Below are positions 1 to 8,617 of a stretch of DNA of 64,000 nucleotides, in pieces. This DNA comes from Arthrobacter sp. MYb213 (GTDB lineage Bacteria; Actinomycetota; Actinomycetes; Actinomycetales; Micrococcaceae). The position numbers and the translations under genes are program-made. Within the stretch, counting starts at the first letter, position 1, and each line of letters opens with the position of its first letter. The notes under the pieces were generated by a model, which was not told the DNA's origin, did no database searches, and worked only from the letters and a program-made list of their open reading frames with translations. The stretch lies in contig NZ_PCQA01000003.1 in assembly GCF_002979915.1 (NCBI RefSeq), positions 434,001 to 498,000 on the forward strand. The letters run 5' to 3'.

Positions 1-1589
1 CGCTGACTAAGTATGGTCAGGCTGGTATCGATCCCAAGGGACTTATTTTCTGTTCTCGCAAAGTCGAAGCTGCTGCGCTGTCGGCAGCGATGAACCAGCA
101 GAAGCTGCATGGAAAAACATTGCGGACAGTGAGCCTGAGCGGTGACGATCCGGTAGAGCAGCGAGAACAAGTAGTTGGGCAGCTGGAGCGCGGAGAACTC
201 GACTATATCCTCACCGTCGACATCTTCAACGAGGGGGTGGACATCCCGACCGTGAATCAGGTCGTGATGCTTCGCCAAACTCAATCGGCAATAGTTTTCG
301 TACAGCAGCTTGGGCGCGGTTTACGTAAGGCACCGATGAAGGATTACTTGGTGGTAATCGACTTCATTGGAAACTACGCGAACAACTATATGATTCCTAT
401 TGCGCTCTTTGGTGATGAGTCATTGAACAAAGAGTCGCTGAAAGAGAAACTCATTTCCACTGAACAGGCAGGCGTGCTTGCCGGTTTGTCCAGTGTTCGT
501 TTCGATAAGATCTCGCAGCAGCGTGTACTTGATTCCATCCGCACGACTGCCCTGGACAGCATTCAAAAACTGCGCGGTGCAATGCAAGCTATGCAGAATA
601 GGGTTGGGCAAGCCCCAAAGTTGTTTGACTTCTATCGTTTTGAATCAGTTGATCCTGTGTTGCTAGCGACCAAGAAAGAGAACTACCCGGTACTCGTGAA
701 GAGCCTCTTGCGTATCGATCATGACCTCAGCCAAGATGAGCTCCGAGCGCTTTCCTTGCTATCGCATGAAGTTTTAACAGCGAAGCGTTTACATGAGTTC
801 GTACTCGTTCGAGAACTAACTTCGCGTGGTTCTGTTACTTTAGACGAATTCTCGGATGCCCTCAGCAAATTTGGCATCAACGCGACCGAGCGTGAGTTGT
901 TCAGCGCGATCGAAACTTTGACTCTTACTAATCACTCGCAAGTCGACCTGACCCGCTACGGCGTTCAGCTGGCGGCCCTTGAAGGTCGGAATATCATAGC
1001 GAATGCCGAGTTCTTAAACTCCTACCGCATGCATGACTCGTTTGCCGCCGAAGTAGAAGACATTCTGCAAACTGGTATAGCGCTCGTGAGCGACCGCTAT
1101 GACGGTGGGCAACCGTTCATCGTTGGTGGTCAGTACTCACGCAAGGAAGTTACGAGGCTTCTGGGCCTTCCTCGCAAATGGACATCAACACTTTACGGGT
1201 ACAAAGTTGACGCAAATTCAAAGACTTGCCCGATTTTCGTGACCCTTCATAAATCGGACGATATTTCGGCCAGTACCGCGTACCAGGACGAACTCGTCGA
1301 CTCAGCACATCTGCGCTGGTTCACTAGGTCTAGGCGCACCTTGCGAAGTGACGAAGTGCGACGCATCGTTGCCAACGAAGTAGATCTACACATTTTCGTT
1401 AAGAAAGACGACGCAGAGGGAACTGAATTCTTCTATCTGGGCCAGGCAGACGCACGCAATCCTGAACAAACCCACATGCTTGGAAAAGACAATGAACAGC
1501 TAGACGTTGTCACCATGGATCTGCATTTTGATAAGCCCATTGATAACGCGTTGTACGACTACCTGAACCCGAATGAGGATCTCACTTAG
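1..1589 (+). CDS. DUF3427-type superfamily II DNA/RNA helicase, 5' end cut off by the window
   Basis: The reading frame is already open at the left edge and runs about 529 codons to a TAG; the true start lies outside the window. The first ~110 visible residues are a helicase C-terminal (RecA2) domain: GLIFCSRK near residue 14, then a DIFNEGVDIP stretch (motif V region) and the arginine-finger motif VI QQLGRGLR. The long remainder fits the DUF3427 region that follows SF2 helicase cores in this family, whose full-length members often begin with a phospholipase-D-like nuclease domain (not visible here). Expected role: ATP-dependent DNA or RNA remodelling, sometimes in defence contexts. It is followed by an HNH nuclease gene after 291 bp. 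The helicase call is firm; DUF3427 is from recalled sequence features, not a search. Confidence 0.85.
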   Translation, partial: LTKYGQAGIDPKGLIFCSRKVEAAALSAAMNQQKLHGKTLRTVSLSGDDPVEQREQVVGQLERGELDYILTVDIFNEGVDIPTVNQVVMLRQTQSAIVFVQQLGRGLRKAPMKDYLVVIDFIGNYANNYMIPIALFGDESLNKESLKEKLISTEQAGVLAGLSSVRFDKISQQRVLDSIRTTALDSIQKLRGAMQAMQNRVGQAPKLFDFYRFESVDPVLLATKKENYPVLVKSLLRIDHDLSQDELRALSLLSHEVLTAKRLHEFVLVRELTSRGSVTLDEFSDALSKFGINATERELFSAIETLTLTNHSQVDLTRYGVQLAALEGRNIIANAEFLNSYRMHDSFAAEVEDILQTGIALVSDRYDGGQPFIVGGQYSRKEVTRLLGLPRKWTSTLYGYKVDANSKTCPIFVTLHKSDDISASTAYQDELVDSAHLRWFTRSRRTLRSDEVRRIVANEVDLHIFVKKDDAEGTEFFYLGQADARNPEQTHMLGKDNEQLDVVTMDLHFDKPIDNALYDYLNPNEDLT

Positions 1590-1880
1590 AACCGACGGCT
1601 CTATATGAATTCTCCACTCGCGGTTAGCTGCTGTCCGTTCAGATGCGGCTGTCACCCTCTGCTCAAACGTTTCGACGATGAAAATATTCTTCTCGGATGC
1701 GAGCAAACCATGTTTGACGAAAAGACATTTAAGTTTCCGACAATGGGCTGGGGTCCCATAAAGTAGGGTATTTCTGGAATGGCGTTAATTCCCCGATGAG
1801 GCGCATCGGCCCGGGTTCTCATTGGCTACTCCGATATGCTGTAACTACTTAAGATTATTCGGTGGCAGGAGAAAATATCC

Positions 1881-2828
1881 GTGGAAGGTGACCATTGGAC
1901 TCCTGATCGTGATCGGCGGTTGCGTGAGGAAGCGATAAGATGGCTCAAAATCAGAACTAATGATGGGGCCGTACCACTGACTCGGGAAGAAATTAAAGAT
2001 TTCCAGTTTGATGGTGAATATTTCGCTCTACAAGCAACACAGCAAGGAATTCGAAAACCCCGACAACTCTCAGCGGCATTGTCTGTTCAAACGGTCTATC
2101 GCAAAGTTGGACAGCCCCGTCCGTATGAGGATTCCGTTGGACCAGACGGACTTCTTCGGTATATGTGGCAGGGCGATGATCCTGAACATCGAGATAACCG
2201 TGCTCTACGTGCCGCTATGAACGCCGATCTTCCCATTATTTGGTTTATCGGCGTAGGGATGGGGCCAGCATTATTCCAAATCATCTGCCCGGTCTACATA
2301 ATTGCAGAGGAGCCCGAGCAGAAGCGATTTGTCATTGTGCCACACGATGAAGAAGCCTCGGCGCTTAGAGGCGCAGGCAAGATCACTGTTATGCAAGATA
2401 CGGTTAGAAAGTATCTAACCGCCGAAACCAAAATTAGACTTCACCAGCCGGTTTTTAGATCCACAGTATTGCGAGCTTATGAAGACCGATGCGCGGTATG
2501 CAATCTGGGGCATCGTGTACTTTTGGACGCCGCGCATATTGTGCCGGACTCTCATGAGTTGGGAATAGCGTCGGTCGTGAACGGTCTGGCCCTGTGCAAG
2601 ATTCACCATGCTGCTTTTGACTCCGGACTTCTCGGCATTCGACCCGATTTAGTTGTTCAAATTCGGCCTGACTTAATGCTTGAACGCGACGGGCCAATGC
2701 TGCAATATGGACTTCAGGAGCGTCACGGTCAGAAACTGATGATGTTACCGGGGAAAAAAGCAGAACAGCCACGAACGGATCTTCTCGAAATCTCATACGA
2801 GAGATTCCTGAATCCGAAAAGCGCCTGA
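1881..2828 (+). CDS. HNH endonuclease (putative restriction-type nuclease)
   Basis: 315 aa, GTG start preceded by GGCAGGAG. The N-terminal ~190 residues are a variable domain with a YDJ-like character (VYRKVGQPRPYEDSV). The C-terminal part is an HNH nuclease: zinc-type CAVC near residues 204-207, the LLDAAHIVPD histidine motif near 215-224, and NGLALCKIHHAAFD near 234-247, which supplies the second cysteine/histidine set. Such proteins are annotated as putative restriction endonucleases; the DNA target and modification dependence cannot be read from the sequence. The gene and the upstream gap are visibly more A+T-rich than later genes, hinting at transfer. It lies 3' of a helicase gene on the same strand, but the 291-bp gap argues against tight operon coupling. 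Confidence 0.85.
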   Translation: MEGDHWTPDRDRRLREEAIRWLKIRTNDGAVPLTREEIKDFQFDGEYFALQATQQGIRKPRQLSAALSVQTVYRKVGQPRPYEDSVGPDGLLRYMWQGDDPEHRDNRALRAAMNADLPIIWFIGVGMGPALFQIICPVYIIAEEPEQKRFVIVPHDEEASALRGAGKITVMQDTVRKYLTAETKIRLHQPVFRSTVLRAYEDRCAVCNLGHRVLLDAAHIVPDSHELGIASVVNGLALCKIHHAAFDSGLLGIRPDLVVQIRPDLMLERDGPMLQYGLQERHGQKLMMLPGKKAEQPRTDLLEISYERFLNPKSA

Positions 2829-3147
2829 GACAACTCGTATTGCCAATTAAGTCATTGTGTTTTGAAAATTTATAGGAGTGGCAGAATAGAGCGCATGGTC
2901 GTGGCGTGCAGCAAGAGAAGATTAACTGCATAGTAAGTGGCATCTTGTCTTGGATATGAGTCATCAGATTCGTCGCTAAAGTCAACGTTAGTCAGAGGCT
3001 AAATGCCGAAGCCGCGCTCTTGCAAGCGGGACTTTCCATGATTTTCCCATGTCTGCGACAAACACTGGTCTGACTTTAGGCGTGCATAAATGATTCTCCT
3101 GTAGTGCGAACAAAACTCAGTATTCCCAGACCGATTTAGGATTAATA
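2829..3147. other. Intergenic stretch without a supported gene
   Basis: 319 bp between the HNH nuclease gene and the nucleoside hydrolase gene. Reading both strands gives only short unconvincing ORFs and no tRNA-like fold or strong hairpin. The A+T-rich piece TGCATAAATGAT near 3083-3094 could belong to the promoter of the downstream gene, but no convincing -35/-10 pair was found. Confidence 0.5.
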
Positions 3148-4245
3148 GTGAAAAAATCTGAGACCGGCTGTCAACAAATTATTCAAGAACCCCAAGTTCG
3201 CCTGCTCATCGACAACGACACAGGCATCGATGATGCGCTTGCCCTGGCATACCTCTGCGCGTGCGATCATGTACGGATTAAGGCCATCACCAGCACGCCT
3301 GGCAACGTCGACGTTGATCAAGTCGTGGTCAACAACCGTGCCTTGTTATCGCTCTGCGGCCTGCCTGATTTTCCGGTTCTCATAGGTGCCCGCGAACCCC
3401 TAGAAGTTCCGTTGGTCACGACACCTGAAACTCATGGACCACAGGGAGTCGGGTATGCGACGCTACCGACTCCAGAGACCGCAGTGGCGCACAAAGAAGA
3501 CGCTGTGAATTACTGGATCGAAGCCGCACGAGCTAACCCTGGCGAGTTAACAGTTTTGCTTACCGCACCGCTCACCAACTTCGCCTTGGCGCTACGCCGC
3601 GAACCAAAGCTGCCATGGCTTTTGCGGAAAGTGGTCATCATGGGTGGGGCTTTCTACTATCAAGGCAACACAACCCCTACGGCCGAGTGGAACACCCACG
3701 TGGATCCACACGCTGCTAAGGAAGTCTTTGCTGCCTATACAACAGCAGCTGAACAAGGATTAGAGGAGGATAAGCTTCCGATTATCTGTTCCTTAGACAC
3801 CACGGAACGATTCGAGATGCAGCCAGAGTTTCTTACCCGATTGGCTGAAGAAGCTGGATGCACCGAGCCTGAACTCGTCTTGGCTACTGATCCCGAAGGG
3901 ATGCTCAGTACCGCATCCAATCCGCTAGTGCGCTACCTTTCAGACGCACTACGTTTCTACTTCGAGTTCCACCGTCACTACGATCAGGGCTACATTGCCC
4001 ATGTACATGACTTCTTTGCCGCAGGTGTCGCTGCTGGAACTCTTGAATACCAAACTCGACTCGCAACCGTTGATGTGGAAACCGAATCAAAGCTCCTCTT
4101 CGGAACCACCGTGGCTGATTACCGAGGTCTGTGGGGTAAACCGGCAAATGCTCGCATAGTGTCCAGCAACGATCCCGAATCAGGGTTTGCAGAGCTACTA
4201 ACCCGCCTTGGTGTACTAGCCCGAAAACTCGACACGAATTCCTGA
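3148..4245 (+). CDS. Nucleoside hydrolase (IunH/inosine-uridine family)
   Basis: 365 aa, GTG start with weak TAGGA upstream. Residues ~19-30 carry the calcium-binding family signature DNDTGIDDALAL. VNNRALLSLCG and the downstream HVHDFFAAG (equivalent of the late conserved His-Asp) also match the fold. The family cleaves the N-glycosidic bond of ribonucleosides to ribose plus base in the cytosol. A few members act on modified nucleosides such as queuosine. The gene lies 119 bp upstream of a complete ECF-type uptake transporter on the same strand. This suggests that the transporter brings in a nucleoside or nucleoside-containing vitamin-like compound that this enzyme then splits. The exact base is unknown; the length is slightly above the ~310-aa norm. 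Confidence 0.88.
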   Translation: MKKSETGCQQIIQEPQVRLLIDNDTGIDDALALAYLCACDHVRIKAITSTPGNVDVDQVVVNNRALLSLCGLPDFPVLIGAREPLEVPLVTTPETHGPQGVGYATLPTPETAVAHKEDAVNYWIEAARANPGELTVLLTAPLTNFALALRREPKLPWLLRKVVIMGGAFYYQGNTTPTAEWNTHVDPHAAKEVFAAYTTAAEQGLEEDKLPIICSLDTTERFEMQPEFLTRLAEEAGCTEPELVLATDPEGMLSTASNPLVRYLSDALRFYFEFHRHYDQGYIAHVHDFFAAGVAAGTLEYQTRLATVDVETESKLLFGTTVADYRGLWGKPANARIVSSNDPESGFAELLTRLGVLARKLDTNS

Positions 4246-4364
4246 GCCGTAACCTTGGTGAGCTAGACTCATCTACCGGGTCGAGGTGACATTAGATCCA
4301 GCATTCGAGCGTACCCGTGAGGACTACGGTGCGCACTCGTACTCGTATACAGGATTGCCTCTCT

Positions 4365-5171
4365 ATGTCACCGAACCTGCTCTTGCCCGAAGAATCGGCC
4401 ACGCGCGTTATGCGCCGCCGACTACTGGCCATCACCGGAACCCTGCTCCTTGTAGGAACGTACCTAACTTTGGTCATCACCCAGCCCATGGGAATCGTTG
4501 AGGGCCTTGGACGGGGAGTCGCGCTAGCTACCTTTGCAGCCTACTTAGCTGCTGCCGTTTTGTTACTGCTTGCGGTGCTTCCAGACCTGCCAGTATCCAC
4601 GCTTACGCTGATTCCGGTTGCGCTGGCCCTGAACATCATCTTGGGCCAGTTTGTGGGCTCAGTGATGGTCCCGCTTTACCTGGATTCCATTGGCACGGTG
4701 CTAGTTGGTTTCCTAGCCGGCCGCCGAGCAGGCGCCGCCACTGGTGTGCTCAGCACGCTGATCTGGTCGCTCTTTGCTCCCACGGTATTGCCCTTCGCAG
4801 CAGGTGCCGCGTTGGTTGGTTTCCTTGCCGGAACCGCTGCACGTTTCGGCGCACTGCGCCGTCCATACTTTGCTCCGGTGGCAGGTCTAGTTGCCGGTGT
4901 GCTGGTTGGAGTAGTTTCATCTCCCGTCGCTGCGTTTGTTTATGGAGGAACCTCAGGAGTCGGCACCGGCGCAGTCGTTGCTGCCTTCCGCTCCATGGGG
5001 GACTCGCTACTCTCAGCAGTCACCAAACAAGCTTTGATCTCAGACCCGGGGGACAAGGCTATCGTCTTCCTGATTGCGGCCCTTCTGGTCTACGCACTGC
5101 CTAAGCGCTTGAGCGGTAGCTTTGAATTTATCCGCCGTCACCGTGTTCTGGGCCAGCGCGGACCCAAGTAG
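4365..5171 (+). CDS. ECF transporter substrate-binding (S) component
   Basis: 268 aa from ATG 4365, with AGGA about 10 nt upstream; a GTG at 4317 would add 16 residues but has a poorer site. The protein has six or more hydrophobic segments. Its pattern of LDSIGTVLVGFLAG followed by Gly/Ala-rich helices and a polar cytoplasmic tail is typical of ECF S components, the integral membrane proteins that capture a vitamin or base. It is followed after 11 bp by a CbiQ-like T component and then a double ATPase, making a full ECF set. The substrate is not identifiable from sequence; the upstream nucleoside hydrolase argues for a nucleoside-like ligand. No riboswitch was recognised ahead of it. Confidence 0.75.
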   Translation: MSPNLLLPEESATRVMRRRLLAITGTLLLVGTYLTLVITQPMGIVEGLGRGVALATFAAYLAAAVLLLLAVLPDLPVSTLTLIPVALALNIILGQFVGSVMVPLYLDSIGTVLVGFLAGRRAGAATGVLSTLIWSLFAPTVLPFAAGAALVGFLAGTAARFGALRRPYFAPVAGLVAGVLVGVVSSPVAAFVYGGTSGVGTGAVVAAFRSMGDSLLSAVTKQALISDPGDKAIVFLIAALLVYALPKRLSGSFEFIRRHRVLGQRGPK

Positions 5172-5182
5172 ATTTCAACTCC

Positions 5183-5938
5183 ATGTCCCGCTCCATTAGC
5201 TTGCATCCATTCACCGTGCTGTCACTGGCGGTGGCCACCGTTACGATAACCACCGCTGCTGGCAGCTGGCTGCTGGGTTGCGCGGTCATCACTGCCTGTT
5301 TGGTGCTGGCCGGATGGGTTGGACGGTTACAACGGTTGGTGGTCATGGCGGTTGCTATCTTGCTTCCTACTTTTGCTTCCCTGCTGTTGATCCACGGGCT
5401 CGTTGCCACGGATGCCTCAGCATTGATTGCTGCGGCAGGACCGTTCAGGGTGACTACCGGCGGTTTGGAAACAGCCATGACTTTGGGGCTGCGCACCGCG
5501 GTACTGGTGGTGGTGGGTCTGCTCTGTACTCTGCTGATAGACACGCACCAGCTGGTGGCTGCCATAGATCTATCTCCTGCACCGCCGCAGGTTGGGTACT
5601 TACTTGCAGCCTCACTCTTTCTCCTGCCACAAATGGCAGAGAAACAGCGTGCCATTGGTCAGGCGCAGACCCTGCGCAAGGCTGGCACCGGACGCGGCCT
5701 TACTGGTTGGTTAAAACGTGTCCGGTTGCGAGCAGTGCCATTGGTACTTGCCTCGCTACAAGATGCTCACGACAGGTCTGTGCATTTAGCTGCCCGAGGT
5801 TTTCCCGCGGCCGGTGCCCACACCAGATTGCGCGCAGTCCAAGATTCACTTATCCAACGCCGAATTCGCTGGGTTGCCTTGTTCTGTGCGGTAATGGGTC
5901 CTTTGGTTATCTTGGCCCCTCTTTGGGGGAGTAAATGA
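5183..5938 (+). CDS. ECF transporter transmembrane (T) component, CbiQ family
   Basis: 251 aa. N-terminal hydrophobic helices (residues ~9-120) are followed by the amphipathic coupling region with conserved Ala-Arg motifs (QAQTLRKAGTG near 158-168 and LAARGFPAAG near 196-205) that in EcfT contact the two ATPases. A C-terminal transmembrane helix ends the protein. In the complex, EcfT links the S component to the ATPase pair and transmits ATP-driven motion. It lies 11 bp after the S component gene. Its TGA stop overlaps the ATG of the ATPase gene (ATGA at 5935-5938), indicating translational coupling. Confidence 0.85.
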   Translation: MSRSISLHPFTVLSLAVATVTITTAAGSWLLGCAVITACLVLAGWVGRLQRLVVMAVAILLPTFASLLLIHGLVATDASALIAAAGPFRVTTGGLETAMTLGLRTAVLVVVGLLCTLLIDTHQLVAAIDLSPAPPQVGYLLAASLFLLPQMAEKQRAIGQAQTLRKAGTGRGLTGWLKRVRLRAVPLVLASLQDAHDRSVHLAARGFPAAGAHTRLRAVQDSLIQRRIRWVALFCAVMGPLVILAPLWGSK

Positions 5939-7329
5939 TGGAGATTCAAAAGAATTCTTTCACCGGAAAATCTACGGTGCTTGCTCTGGAAATTGAGCGA
6001 TTTCGATACTCTGGCGCAGAATCTGATACCTTGCAAAGCGTTGATTTGGAACTGGCTCCGGGTTCGCTGACGGTCATCGTGGGGGATTCTGGTTCTGGAA
6101 AATCCACCTTGGGCGCGCTGCTGGCAGGTATGCTGCCACGACCAGCCGCGGATGAGTGCCGGGGATCAATCAACCTAGCTGGACAGCGGGTCCAATACTC
6201 TGCACAGGATTCTCCACGGATTGACGTAGCTGGTTGGGCCAAGCATGTGGGCCTGCTCCCGCAAGAAGCTGGCCACTACCTTTCGCGGATTCGTGAAATC
6301 GTGGCCGAGGAACTCGTCTTCTCGCTTGAAAACGAGGGCGCAACACGTGAACAGATGCACCAGCAGATCTCCACACTGTCGCAGCGATTCTCCTTGGGGC
6401 ATCTGCTCAAACGGGATCCCGCTAAACTGTCGGGCGGGCAGGAACGTCTGGTTGCTCTGGCAGCCTTGTCGGTTTCTGATCCTTCGGTGATGGTTCTAGA
6501 TGAGCCGCTTGCTGGCTTGGATGCCGAAGCTACAGTCACGGTGACCGAGATGATTGCCCGGCTGCGCTCTGGTGGTACGGCATTGTTAGTGCTAAGTCGA
6601 ACGGCCGGGCCATGGACTGCTAGCGCGGATGCTGTCTGGACCTTAGCGAACGGGCATCTCCACAAAGCCAATGGCGCAAGTATCGAACGCAATGCTGCTG
6701 CGACAGCAGTACAGCGAAGTCCTATCGCTACAGATGGCCGGACTCTACTGGAATTTTCTGGGGTCAAATTGGGCTATCCGAAATCCGAAGAACCGGCGGT
6801 ACAGGGCCTGGACCTGCAAGTACGTGCCGGAGAGTGCGTGGCGCTGGCCGGCGCTAACGGATCCGGAAAAACGACGGTACTCAAAGCCGCTGCTGGACTG
6901 CTCAAACCATCTTCCGGGACTATCCAAGTGTCGGCGGAAACTGGCCTGCTGTTGCAGAATCCTTCGGATCAGCTCTTTGAACGGACCGTGCTGCGCGAGG
7001 TCACTTTTGGACTGCCCAAAAAGAGTGCTGCACGAGCAAAGGTTCCAGAAATACTCGCTCAACTTGGTCTATCTTCGGATGCAGATAGCCACCCTTACGA
7101 ATTACCGGCGTCCGCACGCCGGCTCGTGGCACTGGCTACCGTTCTTGTCCGCGAACCCAAAATTTTGCTATTGGACGAGCCAACCGAAGCCTTGGACATT
7201 TGGGGTGTTGCCGCGTTGCGTCGAGTCATCGACTCGGTGTTAGCCCACGGGGGAGCAGTACTTTTCTCTTCTCATGATCAAAATTTCATGGATCAAATTG
7301 CAGACCGAGTTCAGCTGATGTCTGGGTAA
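5935..7329 (+). CDS. ECF transporter ATPase, two nucleotide-binding domains fused
   Basis: 464 aa with two ABC ATPase domains in one chain, so it can replace the usual EcfA/EcfA' pair. Domain 1 (~10-230): Walker A GDSGSGKST, signature LSGGQERL, Walker B VMVLDEPLAGLD. Domain 2 (~265-464): Walker A ANGSGKTT, Q-loop region LLLQNPSDQLFE (typical of EcfA), Walker B ILLLDEPTEALD. The second signature reads ELPASARRL instead of LSGGQ, so one composite ATP site is probably degenerate. The start overlaps the T component stop. It energises uptake by the S component encoded two genes upstream. Fused ECF ATPases are common in actinobacteria; the altered second signature is what stands out. Confidence 0.9.
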   Translation: MMEIQKNSFTGKSTVLALEIERFRYSGAESDTLQSVDLELAPGSLTVIVGDSGSGKSTLGALLAGMLPRPAADECRGSINLAGQRVQYSAQDSPRIDVAGWAKHVGLLPQEAGHYLSRIREIVAEELVFSLENEGATREQMHQQISTLSQRFSLGHLLKRDPAKLSGGQERLVALAALSVSDPSVMVLDEPLAGLDAEATVTVTEMIARLRSGGTALLVLSRTAGPWTASADAVWTLANGHLHKANGASIERNAAATAVQRSPIATDGRTLLEFSGVKLGYPKSEEPAVQGLDLQVRAGECVALAGANGSGKTTVLKAAAGLLKPSSGTIQVSAETGLLLQNPSDQLFERTVLREVTFGLPKKSAARAKVPEILAQLGLSSDADSHPYELPASARRLVALATVLVREPKILLLDEPTEALDIWGVAALRRVIDSVLAHGGAVLFSSHDQNFMDQIADRVQLMSG

Positions 7330-7449
7330 AAAGGTACGCGGGGAGCCATCCGACCGAACGTTAGCCGACTCACTATCGGCGCCTGGGCGGAATAGGTAAA
7401 CGGTCTAGCTCGTTGGATGAGGTACCAACAATCTTCAGGAGCTTTACCT

Positions 7450-8523
7450 ATGGATCTGTTCTCCCCGATTACCCTCGGCGATCTCAATCTTTCAAATCGT
7501 CTCGTCATGGCCCCGTTAACTAGGTCCCGTTCGGATGAAGACGGTGTGCCCAACGAACAAGTTGTCGAGTACTACCGGCAGCGTGCTTCCATGGGTTTGA
7601 TTGTCAGCGAAGGCGTTTACCCCAGCGCTATCGGCCAAGGATTTGTTCGCCAGCCAGGTCTGGTCACCGAAGAGCAGATTGCCGGATGGCAGAAGGTCAC
7701 CGACGCGGTGCACGCCGAAGGCGGGCTGATTGTGGCACAGGTGATGCACGCAGGACGCGTAACGCACCCCGAAACTACTGGCGTTGACCATGTAGTTGCG
7801 CCCAGTGCCATCGCAGTAGAAGGACAGACACGCACCTACACCGGAAAGCACGACTTCCCGGTTCCGCATGCGCTGGGCGCCGACGAGTTGCCGGGAGTCA
7901 TTGAAGAATTTGTTCAAGGCTCGCGCAATGCCATTGCCGCCGGGTTTGACGGTGTAGAACTGCACGGTGCCAATGGCTACCTGCTCCATGAGTTCCTTGC
8001 TCCTAGTTCCAATACCCGAACCGACGTCTATGGTGGATCGCCACAGAACCGTGCACGTTTTGTCATTGAGGTAGTCACCGCGGTGGCTAATGAAATTGGT
8101 GCAGGGAAAACCGGTCTGCGCATTTCGCCAGAGCACAATGTCCAGGGCGCTGTAGAAAGTGATTCTGCGGATGTTGCCGCTACCTACAAGGCTCTGCTGG
8201 AAGGCATTGCGCCCTTGGGCTTGGCCGCGTTGAGCGTCTTGCACAAGGATCCAGCTGGTGAATTGGTTCAGTCCTTGCGCACTGCTTTTGGTGGTCCGCT
8301 GTTGCTCAACACCGGATTCCAGACAATAACCACATTTGAAGATGCGGCTACCGTGGCCGCCGGTGGCTGGGGTGACGCAGTAGTTGTGGGCCGTCCAGCG
8401 ATTTCGAATCCAGACTTGGTACGTCGCTGGCGAGAAGAACTGCCACTAAACGAACCTGACGCTTCCACGTTCTACACTCCAGGGGAACGTGGCTACACGG
8501 ATTACCCGTTCTGGCAGAACTAG
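7450..8523 (+). CDS. Old Yellow Enzyme-family FMN ene-reductase (NemA-like)
   Basis: 357 aa from ATG 7450, with CAGGAG about 9 nt upstream; an in-frame ATG at 7417 is ignored. TIM-barrel OYE: N-terminal PITLGDLNLSNRLVMAPLTR (FMN-binding strand), substrate-binding pair His172/Asn175 in LHGANGYLLHEF, the NTRTDVYGGSPQNRARF motif and the late phosphate-binding region VGRPAISNP. It reduces activated C=C bonds of enones, or nitro compounds and nitrate esters, with NAD(P)H in the cytosol. It stands alone, 120 bp after the ECF operon and ahead of a strong bidirectional hairpin, so it is probably monocistronic. OYEs can reduce steroid enones, but nothing links it to the steroid-like cluster 18 kb away. 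Confidence 0.92.
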   Translation: MDLFSPITLGDLNLSNRLVMAPLTRSRSDEDGVPNEQVVEYYRQRASMGLIVSEGVYPSAIGQGFVRQPGLVTEEQIAGWQKVTDAVHAEGGLIVAQVMHAGRVTHPETTGVDHVVAPSAIAVEGQTRTYTGKHDFPVPHALGADELPGVIEEFVQGSRNAIAAGFDGVELHGANGYLLHEFLAPSSNTRTDVYGGSPQNRARFVIEVVTAVANEIGAGKTGLRISPEHNVQGAVESDSADVAATYKALLEGIAPLGLAALSVLHKDPAGELVQSLRTAFGGPLLLNTGFQTITTFEDAATVAAGGWGDAVVVGRPAISNPDLVRRWREELPLNEPDASTFYTPGERGYTDYPFWQN

Positions 8524-8539
8524 CAGTAACTCTCAAGAC

Positions 8540-8585
8540 CATTCAGCCCCACTCGCCGAGAAATATCGGAGAGTGGGGCTGAATG
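8540..8585. terminator. Bidirectional hairpin terminator between OYE and PheC-like genes
   Basis: Perfect 15-bp stem CATTCAGCCCCACTC (8540-8554) with GAGTGGGGCTGAATG (8571-8585); the 16-nt loop holds a further CCGA/TCGG pairing. It sits between convergent genes and is followed by TTTAA on the plus strand. Confidence 0.85.
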
Positions 8586-8617
8586 TTTAACCGTTGGTTA
8601 TGGGCCATCATTCGCAG

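Noticed and set aside
4246-4364. Possible riboswitch ahead of the ECF S component
   Set aside because: No conserved core of a known riboswitch class or convincing fold with a terminator was recognised in 119 bp.
7516-8244. 242-codon minus-strand frame inside the OYE gene
   Set aside because: Antisense shadow of a strongly conserved OYE; no ribosome binding site or recognisable motif.
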